Positions 29,801 to 44,800 of a stretch of 64,000 nucleotides of DNA are shown in pieces (position 1 is the stretch's first letter; each line of letters starts with the position of its first letter). The stretch comes from Puffinus mauretanicus. Lineage: Eukaryota > Chordata > Aves > Procellariiformes > Procellariidae. Position numbers and translations under genes: made by a program. The notes below the pieces were generated by a model, which was not told where the DNA came from, searched no databases, and saw only the letters and a list, made by a program, of their open reading frames with translations. The stretch lies in assembly GCA_023333565.1 (NCBI GenBank), contig JAJKFH010001480.1, positions 558,001 to 622,000 on the forward strand, written 5' to 3'.

Positions 29801-32800
29801 AAATCCAATTTTAAACCTTTTCAAACTGGCAAATCACGTATCTCAGAGTGAGTACTCAGAGATTAAGCTCTGTCCTTCTCTAAGGCAGATGACAGCATGA
29901 TGGAAGGTCTTTATTTTTCTACTTAATTTTTTTTTCCCAGTATTATTTCACATAGAAACATGTCAAAAATCAATTCTTTAAATTACGTACCAGACTACAA
30001 AGGAGAAATACCAAGGAATTTGAGGCAGAAGTGCAGTGACAAAGCACCTTGGTGGGGAATAAACAAGGGAAACCTGATAAGAATAATGGATAAGCTGGAG
30101 CAATCAAGAAATAATTTAACAAGGTGTTAGCCTGCATTTGCATCTTGTTGCATCTGATCTCAGCTGACGTTAGATTCAGAAAAAAGAGTAGCAGCAGTGA
30201 CCAGCAAGGCACACTAAGATACCTGTGCTAGATCAGAAGGTTACATCCATCTCTCAGTCTGTTATCATAAGCCATGTTTTGTTAATTCTGTATTAGCATA
30301 GCACAATGTGCTCTGAAATAGAGGTGTGAGTTAAAAATCCACGTGAAAGCTGTGGACAGGCTAAAACGCTGCCACAGCAGGCCCAGCTGAAAGCCAAGAA
30401 GCTTGTAGGAAGTCTGTTGCACTGATCGTGCAGAATGTATACTGTCTGCCTATTGATTTCTGGGCAATAACATCTCCCTGTGATGTTGCTACTGTTTTGA
30501 TTAGCTGATTATCCGAGGTATTTGAGAGGAACATTCCTTTGTTTACAAGAAAGGGAGCTGTCAGAGTCTGAAAGCCTATGGTGATAAGGCTATAGAGCCA
30601 AAGGTAAATAAAACAGGCTATTCACACTAAGTGCTCCTCAGAAACACACCCCAATTTCTCAACGCCAGGACAGAGCAACAAATAAAATGACTTTGCAAGT
30701 CTTTTTGAGGAAAGTGAGTTGTACAAACATCTTCTTTCTATTTTGGAAAGAAGTTATATTATAAACTGTTAACTGATCATCTAGTAAAGTTTCTGATATA
30801 TTTATTGTGTTTTAAAAAAATTATGAGGCCACCTACCGTGATGTAAGTGCTTTTTAATAGAAATAAACATCTCAAAATGGCTTTTCTGCAATTTCTCCTA
30901 GGATAAGCTTTTTAAAGATTTCACTCTTTCTTATGTTACAGGAAGTTTGCCCAGTGTTTTGGTTTGGGGGGATATGGGTGGGGGCATTTTAATTCTGTAA
31001 CATTATTCTGTGTTTGTTTAACACCTAGCACAGTGGAGTCCTGATCCATGACTAGAGCTCTCAAAGCTACAAATAAGAAAACAACAAACAGTAAGAAATA
31101 TTACAGTAGCAACTGGCAGATATACTCAAGATTTGGCATTACTATAGAAGGATGGAAGGGATGAAAAAAGTCAATTCCTAAATGTTTGTTCCACAAAACT
31201 CACAGTGCACAGAACTCTTAACTCAGTAATTCTCACACCACGGTGGCCTGAAAGGAACGGATTCAGGAGGAGAGACGTAGCAGAAAGACTAGTGCTAGGT
31301 GAGCTCCTTCAGCAGAACTGATGATGTGGGGCATCCTTGATATAGGATGGATGTGGGCTAAAAAGGGTCCTTCTGCCCCACATATTCTCTGTGCCTGGAA
31401 ACGAGAAGGAAGAGTGGCTGAAACAGTTTACCCCGAAGGACTGGGAGGAAAGTGTGACAGGAAACACACTCAGGAGAACAGACTGCGAACATGAGAGGAA
31501 GAGAGATGAGAAGTGACCTACAATTTTATTCTCTTTTCCAACTTGTGTTCAAAAACAATCAAATCTAATAAAATTAAGAGTGTTAAAAGAACTGATATCT
31601 ATTAAAAAAAAAACTTTCTCTTGAAAATTAAGTCTGAACAAAACAGAATATATTTCAAGTTGAAACAGTTTATCTCCATATATGGAGACTGCTGAACAGT
31701 TTGATTGTTCTGCTGTCATCCAGCCTAACGCACAATCCAGGGGCTGTTACAGGACCACCTCACCCACAGACAGGTCCAGCCACTGAACTGGTCAGCACCA
31801 CAACAAACATTTTTTTCTTACTCCACTGCAGTTCTTCTGTGTACAGTAACGGTATTTAAGCCAGTTTACATTTTTTGTATGCTATTTTGGAAGACACTGT
31901 ACCAAAGACGGGACATGCTCTCATCCTTGTTAGACGTCCCTTGAAATATCAACTTAGAATAGCTGAGACGCTATTTCTCTAGCATTTATCAAGTATGTTG
32001 TCCTGAACACTGCAGGAAGACCAAAGCACCATTGTGAGCATGGCTCGATCACATCACTGATTCATTAAACAACATCTGGGAACCATTAGCAAAAACTTGG
32101 CCCATTCAGGTCACTTCCTATTGTAATCTGTTCCACCTGCTAGAGGGTAGCATTAGTCACCAATCCTATTCAACTGGCCCCAGATTCTTCACCAAGACGT
32201 CATTTTCCTTTGTGGTAGCAGATTATTAAGGGTACTTGTTTCCCCCACTGTACTAGTGGGTTGTAGTTGCAGCTCCATTTCACACTTTCTTTAGGGGTAC
32301 CTTCCCCTAACACTTTTCCTACTGCAGTTTATTAGAAAGCCAGACCCCATGAGCAAGAATTCCCTCCACCAAGCACCTGCCAAGGATGTAGTTATAATTT
32401 TTATTACAACATAACCTTGCTACCCACTTCCTTCAGAGGAAGGTATAATACTGTCCAGACCAAGTTTTCTCCTAATCCCAAACACTATTGAGCAGCATAC
32501 CTACAGCAGGGCCCCAGCAAATTGAGTAGTCCCCAGCTCTCAAATTTCTAACATCAGGACAAACCTCTGACACGTGACAGAGGAAGGCCTGAGGCACAAA
32601 GCTTTGCCTGGAGAACTTGCTATCCAAGCAAGCTTTTTTCATTGATGAGCATCATTTGGGCAGTGTTTGGCTTTTGGCAGCTGGTGGGGGTGGAAAGAGA
32701 GGAAAGGAGGTAATGAAATGGCAATGGATTATACATGCCAATGTCATAAGGAGGAGTATACCCATTAGGGGTAGTACTCTCCCCAGCTGCCACTGATTTT

Positions 32801-35800
32801 CATAAATGTGTAGGTTATCCTCTTTAAAGTGACTAATTCTCCGTCAAAATTGCCTGAAATGAGTCAATAGGTTCAAAATTTAATGGACCAGTACAAAAGA
32901 ATAGGAAGAGAAGACTGCATCATCATGCACGTCTCATTTCCTTAAGATACCGAGCTTAAAACCCAACACAACTGAAACATGTTGGGGATCATAGATTTTA
33001 GCCTAGCAGTCCTTTCTTCCTCAGTTACTGTTTGAGATGGGTCCAAGCCAAATTTGAGCTTGTGGCCATTCTCCATAGAACATGTACCAGGGGAATTCTT
33101 CCCCAGCTGGGAATAGTACTGTTCCGGTTATTTTTGCCAGTGCAGCGCAGGCTCAAGTAGGAATGAGATTTCTCAGCCACGGGCACAGCAATACTGAAAC
33201 TCTCTACAGTTTTCACCGTATTCTACAAATTCAAAAGCATGGGAAATTTCATTAAAGAAAAAGTAAGATCTCAGCATACAATACGATCTACAGCAGGAGA
33301 CTGGAACATTGACATGACACTAGTAAAAAATACTTCCCCTTTTTAAGAACTAAGCACAACCTTCACAAAAAGAATACTAATGGCTTTTTAGTGCTGTGTT
33401 AAGACAAAACTTCATTTCCTAACTTATTTCCAATAATTATTCTCATACAGTGTATTTTTTGTGCATTCTATGTACATACATGTAATACTATGTAACTATA
33501 TTACTAATGCTATATATGAATGATATTCAAATAGCTTTTACAAATTAAAATCCATTGGATGAGTATAACTGTATGTTAAATTTTAGAGACTTCCATATGC
33601 CTGGCTGAAACATCATTTGTTCTAATTTAGATAGTTTTCTAACTTTTCAGCTGATCAAATTCTAAACACAGAAGCCACGTTAGTGGAGGGTTCCAGTTAT
33701 CTCCAGCTATTTAGTTGTCTCAAGCAAAACTTCCATAAAAACAAGACGATAATTTTATCAAAATGCTTGTATTTAAACTATCAATTACACATTAATAGCC
33801 CTACTCTATTTGTAACACCTCACTTTAAATTTTGTATTTTATTTTTATTCTTTCTTTTTAAGTTAACTTCAGATACCACTATGGGAAAGAACAGATTTTC
33901 ACCAAATCTAATTTATCAATTACATCTTATCTAAATAACATTAGTTAACAAAACTAATGGACTAAACTACAAAGCTGGCTGAATGGCTGCAAAAACATCC
34001 TGGTTAATAAATGTAAAAAGTACACATAGGTGCAACTTATTCAAAACGTGTACATTAAGGAGTTTTTACTTATAATCAGTCACTTCTTTTGCAATGCAAT
34101 GTGTACACTATTTCAAGGAATTTACTGCTATTTATAATGCACTGCTTTTTAAATAAGAAAGCTTTTGAAACATTACCTTAAACCTAAATAAACAATAATT
34201 TATCTTCTAAAATAGTCAAATCTATCACACAAAACCACCAAAATGCTATATATTAAGAGAAGTGTAGCTGTCAACACTACATTATAACTGTTGCGAAGTT
34301 TTATAAAAGACCTCTGTAATTATAACATAACATGTAAATTTTTACCACATTGGTTAGTTTAAAATACAACATGCCTCCTCTCAGGCAGTAGGGACTTTTT
34401 ATCAGGATCCAACATTTTTTAATCTTTCTAGTGACCACCATGTGCATGCCACTTCCTTCCTTACACAAATTTTGACATTCAAAATTCTTCAAATTAATAT
34501 ACTTTCCTTAGTACAAGCTAATCAGAAGGGATTTTCTTTTTAATATAAAATTAAACCCAAAACCCGTTCTGCCAAATCTGTGCCAATCATTTTGAATGGA
34601 AAATAATTTTTCCTTTATCCCTGGTCTCATTTGCAATGAAAGAATGAGTACAGGTTTAAAATGAGGGAGGAACATGAGTGTCAGCAAGAAATTAAGTTCA
34701 GTGCCCCAGGGAATAAAACATAAAAATATTCTGAAAGAAGCTGGGCAGACAGGGACGGGACTGTTACTGTTTAGTGCTCAACTGCACACTCCAGCAACAT
34801 GCAAAAGTAAGAGATTAAAAATTGGACAACAAGATGGAGAAATAAGATTCAAAAGAACTTGGGGAAAAAAATATGTATGTGGGAAAGTTAAAAGCCTGGA
34901 AACATCCTCTAATCTCATCTAATGCCAAGCAGGAAAGCTCAGGGAAGATTTAGTGTGGAAGAAGAAAATAATGTATCTTGTTTCAAATTAAAACATGGAA
35001 CATCATCTGTAACAAAACTACTGAATAACATAGGCCAAGGAATATATTTAAAGCTAAACTCACAAAAATATTCTCTTAAATCTATAATTCATCAGGTTTT
35101 TATCTATTTATTTATATTAAGAAAGCTGTTTTATAAATTTAAGTTTGACATGAGTAATCATAGGTAACACACCATTAAGTCATCAACTCATTCAGGTTTC
35201 TCTAACATTTATCATTTTACATGGCATACATTTGTTGGGATGGTGGATAGTTTTAGCTTCTTCAAAAACTAACTTAAAGCATACTACCCACAATACTATA
35301 AATTCATTTAAGTGCAACTGCATTCATACCTAATGAAAAGAGAGCTTTCCTTGACTGATGCTTTTTATCTGCAGTCTTGAAGAGCAGTTGCAACAGATAA
35401 TTCCATTATTCAGAAGCCAAATCCCTCACTTTACAAAAAAAAGTCTTGATCTGAATTTTAGGTAACACCAATAATTTAAGGAATAAGACAATCCAGGATT
35501 GTCCACCCATGGCAATCACCCCGGGATCAAGTCATGCTTTAGCACCCTCCTGTGGCACAGATCATAGTCCATCCATTCCTGAATCCACCATACACAGACA
35601 CCCTCCACTTACTCTCACCAGGCAGGTCTCCTCACTACTGTCTATCCCCTCCTTCCCTCTCAAGCAACCCATGGGCCAAATATTTACTCCACATCTCACA
35701 GACTAGGTTAAGCTATATCGTACTTGTGCCTACAAAGTTGGACACTGCAACCATCACTTCTGAATGCGTCCTATATACCATTTAAAATAAATAGAAAATA

Positions 35801-38800
35801 CAATTTTAAAAACTATGTATGTTCAACATGAAGTATTGATGCATACGTATTGTTAAACTGCTCTGGAAATATAAAGCTCTAAAACATGTCAGTTTGAGCA
35901 ATGTATTTTTCCTGAAATCTTGAATAAGCATGGTCCACCGATTCTGACAACTGCCCTTTCTCAAGATTTACTGTTGCGGGAGGAAGACATGTTTGTGATT
36001 CATTGTACAGATAGATTAAGTATTTGTTTTATACTTGATAAGAAAAAAAATGCAACAAGCTTTCATATAGCTAATGGGCTGGCACATCATTATTTCCTAA
36101 TTTTCTGGTCAAGAAGCCAGATTGCAAAAAAACACACATCCCCACTTCATACTGCATGAATATTAAAGTCTACAGTGCTTAAATAGTCCTTTTATGCCTA
36201 TGTGAGCCTCAAAATCAGTTTCTAAGCTGTAAGGTTCAATAGACAATACATTACATATCAAGAAGGTTACCACAGGACACGATTGTGGCAGTGCATCATG
36301 CTGATATAAGTCTCTTAACATAGTCACACAATGATATCTAAATATCCATCTGTTTAAATATACTGAACTGTGTTTCCTACATTGTGACTTTCTATATGTT
36401 TTTAGAAACATGATCTGGCAGTTAGAACTTCATCCTAATCCTGCTCCCTTTGTGGAAGCACATAGGCACACTTACATGTAGGTAAGCATTTGTGCAAGTT
36501 GTGAACAGCCTTTTTCTATCCACACACAGTCCTTTTTTAAACTATCCCATACTCTACAAGCATTAGGATGAACAAATACGGTTTAAATAGAAAACACAAT
36601 ATAAAAATTAATTTAGAATACGATTAAAGAGTTGCAGTTTCAATACAATGGATAAAAAAAAAAAGAGATGCAATAATGGAGATAGATAACCTGTGGGTTT
36701 TAGTAGCTCTTTGAAAACTAAAATAGTAACGATATTGATTAAGAACAAGGAGCACCTGTATTAAGAAGCCAAAACTTTCATGCCAAATCATGATATTGGA
36801 AATAAACCGAGGGCCTCCAAAAGGAATTTTTGCTGACTGCTGCATCACTGTCATGAAGGACAGAAAACTGCAGGAACGGAAAAGCAAGCGCTGAAAAGTA
36901 GTGGGGCTTTTCAGTTGAACTAAACAAAAAAAAACCACAAGAGCTGCTTATCCAGTCTAAAAATTGGGCATGTTCCACACAGTGCTGAGGAAACAAATAT
37001 GCAGAAATACATGGTACACGTGACATCCCAGAGGACTCAAGAAGCACCAACATACTCGGCACTTCTTTTCTGGTCCTCATCCCCTTTATTCTCTCCCTCA
37101 GTGCTCCTATGCAAATGTTACACTTCGCTTAATACACACGGTTATGCTTAAGACTGTCCATCCACCCATATTCATGCAACCAAAAGATGACATAGCTCAT
37201 TTTGCCAAATATCTCATAAAGAAAGTATACACCAGCCACAGACCACTAGTTCGGTTGAGTCCTTTCCTACATTTACTACTGTTAAAATTATCAAATTACA
37301 GTGTCCCAGCTTCTGTAACGAGTTCTGAACATGAAATCCTCCTCCTCTTCCTAATGTCAGGAAAGAAAAGGGAGAAAGTACTCTTTATTTCTGCCTTCCA
37401 CCCAGGAGTCTCATGTTGTTCCCCTGCCGCAAGCGCCATTAGCCCAGAGCATGCATCTGGGAGAGCACCAGCCCTGTGGCAGTATATACATCAGGGAGAA
37501 TCATTAAATCACCAAGCTGAAGTTTTCTCTTGTACTTCCAAGTGTGCAGTAGCAAGGCCAGAGATACTCAGTTTCCTAGGGCTGCTAACCCTGAAAACAT
37601 CCTGATCAAGTTTAAAAAAATCCTTCATAACTCTACCCAAGAAAAACTTTCAGGCACCAAACTTATTTTTTGGGTGCCATATGTTAACCCAGGCTAGAAA
37701 CCTGATTTATGGTAGCCCTAAAGATCAGGGGAAATTAGTTCAATTTATAGACACCTTCTTAAAAAAAAAAATCAGGTTAGATGATCAAAAAACTCCTGTT
37801 GGTCTTAAAAGCCTATTCATCAGGATGGTAGGAAGCTTCTTCAATAATTACTTACTCCAATATTGACTACTAAATAGTGTCAAAAAGGACAGACTAGTAG
37901 ATGATCAGAAATGGAGGTGGGATAGTACAACGATAACAACAGACAAAGGAAACAAGAAAGCAGAATGGTAGAAACAAAAACCAAAGTGTTCCTTAAATCA
38001 GCATCTTTAATACACAAGAAATACAATCTTCACCAAAGAGCGTGAGTCATAGCATGGCCAGTCTCCTGGCTTAACCCAAGGAAAAAAAAAAATAAAGTAG
38101 TAGACATTACCCTTATTCTCTTTCATAGATATCTCTTTTGCTACTTAAAACTCAAATGCATGATTGTCTCTCTACAAGATTTTAAAGCGACTACAATTTA
38201 CTAAATGGCTTATTATATGTAAGATCTCTAAGTTTACCAAAATAATTTGGAAGAAGTTATGAAAATGACTCTCTGAAAAACAGCCAAACCAACTAGCATG
38301 AGAAAATTCCCTTAAGCATCTTACAGCAATACTTCAATCAACTACAACATACTAAAGTTGAACTACACACAGAGTGGTAAATCTTAGTTCTAGCATTATT
38401 AAATGGAAAAAAGAAACCTCACTCACATTTAACAGTATATTTTAATTTGGCATCTGAATGTAAAAGTATGTCCAATAATTGATTTTGATCATATAGAGAC
38501 AATTACATACACAGATATTACTAGATTTATGTTAAATACTGCAAGATCTATAAAAGTTATTGGAAACAAGTTTTTCCCTATATTAATGCACAATTGTTTA
38601 GATGACTATCTTTTAAACCATCTGAATATCCCATGGCACAATGTTCAGAAACTAGGTGCCAGTATGCACCTCAGATACATCCCGTTGCTCCTGATGTAAA
38701 ACGGGACTATATAAGACAATATAGTTAGAATAAAGATACTGTGTTCAAGCAGTTCAGATAAGCAATGAAAGGCATGTTTGTTAACTCTACATATATTTTT

Positions 38801-41800
38801 TCCCCTTTTGGAGGGAGGAGCTGTGTTTCTCAGGTGGAAGGAGCCTGAGTTTCCAAGTTACTTTGCCCCAGTATTACCTTTCAAGCAGAGTTTGGGACGT
38901 TCTCCAACTCAGGGTGGGGAGGTAGGAGGCGGCCAGCAGTGGGGGAAGACTCAATTCATTAAACCTTTTGCTGAAAACCATGCAGGTGGATTATTTTAGG
39001 TATATTACAAAATACCACCATGACTGTATTACAGCAGCTTGTTACGAGTAAAAAATTTTATTGAATAAGAGTACAGTAAAGCCAGCTGTAGCAAACCATG
39101 CCCTTGAGAGAATCGTGAGACTACCTGCTACTCGCATGGTATTTTGTGCAGATGCCACTGCTAAGTAGGAAATTAAAACGGCTAAATATTTTCCAATTAA
39201 TCTTTGGGCAATCAAACTATTGGTTGCAGAATTGCATTAATTAAGAGCAATACATATTGCAGCAATGAAACATACTGGGTAAAGTTACTGAACTACACGT
39301 GAGTTTTGACAACTGGGGAACTTGCTGGGCCACACACAAGGTGAGGGAAGGGCTGTGGATGGCCATGGATGAGATGGCTGACCTTGGGAGTCAGGGGCTT
39401 TGCAGAGTTCTCAGCAGGTACCATAAGGGCAGTGAAGCAGCAACACTGCTGTCCCTAAGCCGATCTCCTGCAGCACCTAGAACGCTACACCCTGTAGCAA
39501 CAAGAAGCCTTCTGCATAACCTACATAGTTGGTTCTTGGCCCAAGCCAAAAAGAAAATTAGCTATCTACACAGCGAACATCAACAGCCAGCTAGTTTCAA
39601 TATAATAAAGACAAGTCCCAGTGAGTATTGTCTCTGAATATGTATATATACTAGAGACTTGTTTTGAAGTTCGATAAACTTACCAGTTTTATTAGGGACT
39701 TTTTTCAACAACTTACATGTTGCAGAAGTTTGTCACAGCTACTGTTACATGGGAGCAAAAGAATTGATTTACTGAGCAGATAATGTAACTCACAACACGT
39801 GGGAACATACTATCTGCAGCCTTGCACAAAAAAAAAAGAAGAAAAAAACTAGACACCCAAAACCACACTGTGAACCCTCTTTCTACCAAATCACAAGGTA
39901 CATTACTGCTAATAAATTTTTTCTCCAAGTCTTACACTAAAGCAAAAAAAGATAATGGTGTAGGAAAGCATTTGCATTTTATATTGTTATTGTAACTTAA
40001 ATTTATATTTAAAAGTACATTATGTATCACTCTTCTCTAATATGTTAAATGAAATATATAGCTGTGTTACCATGAAAGGGATGATTTTAATTAAGAGATT
40101 GGAAAAGCAATGACTTAATTAAGAAAATGGATCATAAGAAGAGGCATGACATTCCAGTGATGAATTGACTTCAGTCTTAAATATTTAACATTCTAGTGAA
40201 AATATATAAGTGGGTTTATATATGAGAAGCTTTGGACAAAACACCAAGTTCATGAACACCAGTTTATGAAATAACATTTTTTAGAACATGAAAATTCCTA
40301 AAAGAACAAATAGAAAAATAGGACAATGATAGCATTCCCAAGAGGGTAAAGAGAAGGCAATTTTTCCTAAAATAAACTGTTTTTCATTAAAAATTTTATC
40401 AAGTGAGAGTTTATAAACAGCTCTGTTTTTTAAATATAAGTGTGATAAAGACTACTACTATTTGCATTTTTACTGTCAGAAAAAAAAAACACTACATCGG
40501 AAAATTCTATGCACCCTACCTCTGCTTACCAAGCCAAATGAAAATACTTTGAAGCTCCCACAAGAAATTGTGCCAAGTGTTGGATTTTTTAAATTATGAG
40601 ATTCATCCAAATAGTCTATTAAAGGGATTGAGCTATTCTACTGGAATCCAAATCTGATTTTTTTTTTTTATTGTATAAATTTAAACTCAAAAAGACAGTA
40701 CTATATAACTGTTTTTGTCAGATAGGCACTTATTAATCTTTAAGACTCATTAATCCTTAAGAAGTAAATGTTTCTGAATACTGTAAACATTTCATTGATA
40801 AAAACTACCTTTGTCCTCTAATTAATTGCTATTCTAATTTTCAGCCTAGTTGAGATCAGGATTCTGAATAAAACAAGTACTTATGGAAACTGGTACAGGA
40901 CTGCAAGACAAGCTTCTAAGGCCTGGCTTTCTGATGGGGAGCATGCTTATACACTACTCATCTTCAAAATACAACACGACCCCCTTCCAAAACTCAGATC
41001 TTGCACTCCTTTAATTAAGACAAAATAAACCACGCAATCGCTCCAATAAATTTATATTCGTATTAAAAATGAAGCAGCAGTTGAAGCACTATGGGTTTGT
41101 TAAGTGAGAGAGGTGGTTGGAGCAAGGAAGGGAAGTTCGGAAAGGCCAAGCATAAGCTCAGGCGGCAGAAAATAGCTCAAGGGGAAAACAGCATCTTACA
41201 GAGTAGCAAGTGATGATCCAAAGTAAATGATGAGTAGAAAGCTGAAACATGAGACCTCTCAGGCAGTAAAACTTAAGAATCATTCTGAAAATGCTCAAGC
41301 CTACCAAACTCTCACATGCATGGGCTGACCTGGATGTCAGTAAGCATCCCTGTCCTCCCTTCCCCATCTTCCTGCCTGCCCTCCTACCATTTCTAAAACA
41401 AGATTTGAAACTGTAGTGCAGCCACAAATAAAAAATCCCCATACCATGCAAGAGTCATCTGTTGTTCATTTAGAATCATTACTGATTAATCAGTATATAC
41501 TCGAAATCAAGAAGCACCATACTTCAGTATTTGCTTTTACATGTATGGTGCCACTCAGAAGCAGAACAGGACACAGATTAAGCCCGTGTTTCTCTTTGAA
41601 CAGGCCGCACGTTGCAGAGAACCAAAACCAGAGAAAAGGCAGAATGTAGATTTAGGAAAACACCTGTGTTTCTTAAATTGCAGAAAGAAGATGATAACCT
41701 TGCATGAACAAAACCATTTCTTATTCAATAAAAAGAGTAAACATGACAGAACACATGAAATTACACTCAAGAATAGAAATAGGTACCAAAAAGATTCTGA

Positions 41801-44800
41801 TTTGTGCAAGAAGCTATATCAAGCCAGCACAGATGACAGGATCACACCACATTTAAATTCAGTGCAACAGTGTTCAGCAATGAAAAAAAATCATCATGTA
41901 TAAAGGAAGCTTTTATGCTACTATGACCTGAATGTGTTCAGAAGGTTACATTTAGAAATCACTTGAGAAAGCACTACATGTCTCCCTAGAGGCAGGGATA
42001 AATGCTGAAAATAGCAGAACACTCCATTTAAGTATGTCCTTGCCTTCTGCCTATACAAGATTATTATACGTAAGCCTTTTGCAAAGATCTAAGAAATGTG
42101 TTTCTTCAAATGAAAAAACAAGAGTATAAAACACAAACATACTACATGTTAAAGATGCAAGTATCATCACTTAGGTTTTTGAATCAGGTGAAGATATCCA
42201 AGAATATTACATATTCATAAAATATAAAATGTTGTACACCAGACATTTTACATGCACAAAACTCATAGGTCAGGCATCAAAAAATCAGCAAAAAGTCAAA
42301 ACCACTAGAAGAGACAGAAAAAAGAGAACTTAAAAATTAAGATAATTTTGGGACGAGGCACAAAGGAGTGGCGGAAAAGGAACACATATGCATGTGGTGC
42401 TGCTCTGACTGTCTTCAAGCAGAGCAGGACAGGACAAAGTTTAAAGAGGAAGGGCACCACCACTCATAAAAAGCTCACTCCCACAGACCACACTTCCTTC
42501 CTTCATATTTCTGTTACAGTAGTATCTCATAAGCAAAGGATCTCTTCAGAACTGCTAGCAGCAATCCCCACAGCTTCCTCTCCCTTGTGGCACTGCCCAT
42601 CATTTGTTCTGGGACTGGCAAACTGCCTCCCAGTTCTTTTCCACAAAAGCTGAGAAAGAAGCACGTAAGAGTGCTCTCTGCTCAGGAAAGTTCAGAAGCC
42701 TACTAAATCAGAAATCACAAAATACCAGTGTCAGCAGATCATAAAAAAAATTACTTCAAGAACTGGGATCCATCTTCTATGAGCAAGCCACACACACAGG
42801 ACTTGTACCAGTCCTATTGGTGCCAAGGACTGGATAGGATATTAGTATCTGGTATTAGTATAATGATCAGATTGGTTTAACAATGGATAAAGACATAAAG
42901 TGTTAGTTTCAAATTAGCTGTGGTTTACCCTCAAATACGAGTCAGAATCATATAACTGCATCCCAAACTAAGAATGTGTGGGCCAGAATCATTAACGCCT
43001 TAGCCAGGTCCAGCACCGCCAGAGGGAAGATGAACGCTCATCAGATGGCAATTCTGAAGCAAGTCTGTTCCTCACTGCATGCTAAAACGCTGGCTAATTC
43101 ACCGCAGTTGGGCTCCTGTGGTCTCATTACCTTGATACTTGCTTTTAGTACTCTATCAAGATGAAAACTGGAGGAAAAAAAAATTTAATTGAAAGCACCA
43201 AAGTTCACTTTCAGATTTCTGAAAAACTGTATTTTGGTACTTCTGTTTCAAATAAAGTTTTCCAACATTCCTGCAAGCAACACAACTTTACTTTGGCTAT
43301 CCAAATATTCCGCTGTTTTCACACACAAAAAAAATCCACCTGAAGCGAAACGTGGCCTCAAGACACACTAGCTCTGGGCGTGTCCAGTTCTCTCCTCCAA
43401 AAGAACATCTCCCGAGTGGTGCCCCATAGCCACAGGACTCATGTACCTTATTAGGCACTTCTGTGAAAAAGACAACAGCAGTGCTTCTAAGGAAACACAG
43501 CCAGAAACACAGTCCAGAACGGAGAAGCAGAGATGCAAGCTACAAATCACACACAACAGACCAGCAGTTTAATTAGATACAACTCAATACTGAATAGTCC
43601 CAAAAATGTGAGGGTCCTGCTCTGACAAGCAGGAAAATACTGCTCTGTGTTCTTCCAAACTCAGTATCTTGTTTCTTTTTTTTTAAAGACAAAAGAGAAA
43701 GAAAGGCTAAAAACAACATTGGAATTTCACTAGAAAGAAAACATCATTTTGCAGAAATTATGTTTTCATCAAAAATGCCAAAACTACAATGACTGAGCGG
43801 CTATAGCATGCTCTTTTTTCAAGTTAATTTGGGTTATACACACACTGATAGAAGTGAATCTCAGCTTTTCCAACAACTATGTGCAAAGTTCACTTGGTTT
43901 TACTTTACTGAGGACATAAGTGCTTAAACCATCAGTATATGGGTAATAAACTACAGCTTTATAAGCCACATTTATGAGTGGAGTACTCTTAGATATGTAA
44001 TAAACGAAGAAAAGATGAGAGTATCTTGACCTTTAGATAACAGTCCTGAGGAGGGAAAGTTAACTGCAGAAGATTTAGCATCATCAACAACTAGAGGATT
44101 TCAGATGAAAAGAACTGTTGTATATGCATAAGTAGATAAAAAAGATGTCCACCATTAACTCCATGCCACCCAATTGCTTTCAAATTTTATATGGATACAA
44201 CCATAGTTCATTCTTGTACAAGTCAAGCAAAGTAGAACATCCTTAACAGAGCAGGAAATGAAGTTTTATTTGCTGCACAAAATAAATCAACAAAAATGTA
44301 ATGTCTGTTGATGACAATGAAACCACTAGCATATGCACTCGGGACTCTGATCTATTCTGTCCACCAGATGCTCCCTCCTCGTGGAAGGCTGGTAAAAAGA
44401 ATTAGAGAGTTCATTGTGGCTTAAGCAGATTTTTCTCATGCTGTTAAGTATTTTTCTAAAGTTTTACTGCAAAATCTTAATGTTCTTCATGACTGTAAGC
44501 AAAAATCTAGGATGAACAACCTATATCCCACCAGCCATATGCAGTATGGCAGGACAATTCATCTAGCTTGTTCCCTTTGGCCTCCTCTCCTAAGAACCTC
44601 AGCTGCACACCAGATGACTGCACTGGAGCAGGCAGCCTGCTCCCCACGACCATTTTATCTAGGAGGCTTGTAGCCTCTCCCCCGTCATATAATGAGCCTG
44701 TATTTAAATGCACGCTGGGAAAAGGGTTGAAGAGCTTCCAGGAAAGATAGCCACTTCCCACTGCCAGAACAATGCATTTACCCCACAACCCTGTCACTGT

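Noticed and set aside
37144..37605. A 153-codon plus-strand frame, the longest outside repeats and exons
   Set aside because: It has no recognisable domain, no splice context and an ordinary AT-rich chance composition. A frame of this length can occur by chance in 64 kb read in six frames.
41541..41903. A 120-codon basic plus-strand frame in intron 3
   Set aside because: The lysine- and asparagine-rich composition follows from A-rich DNA. It has no motif, and overlapping frames on the opposite strand are equally open.
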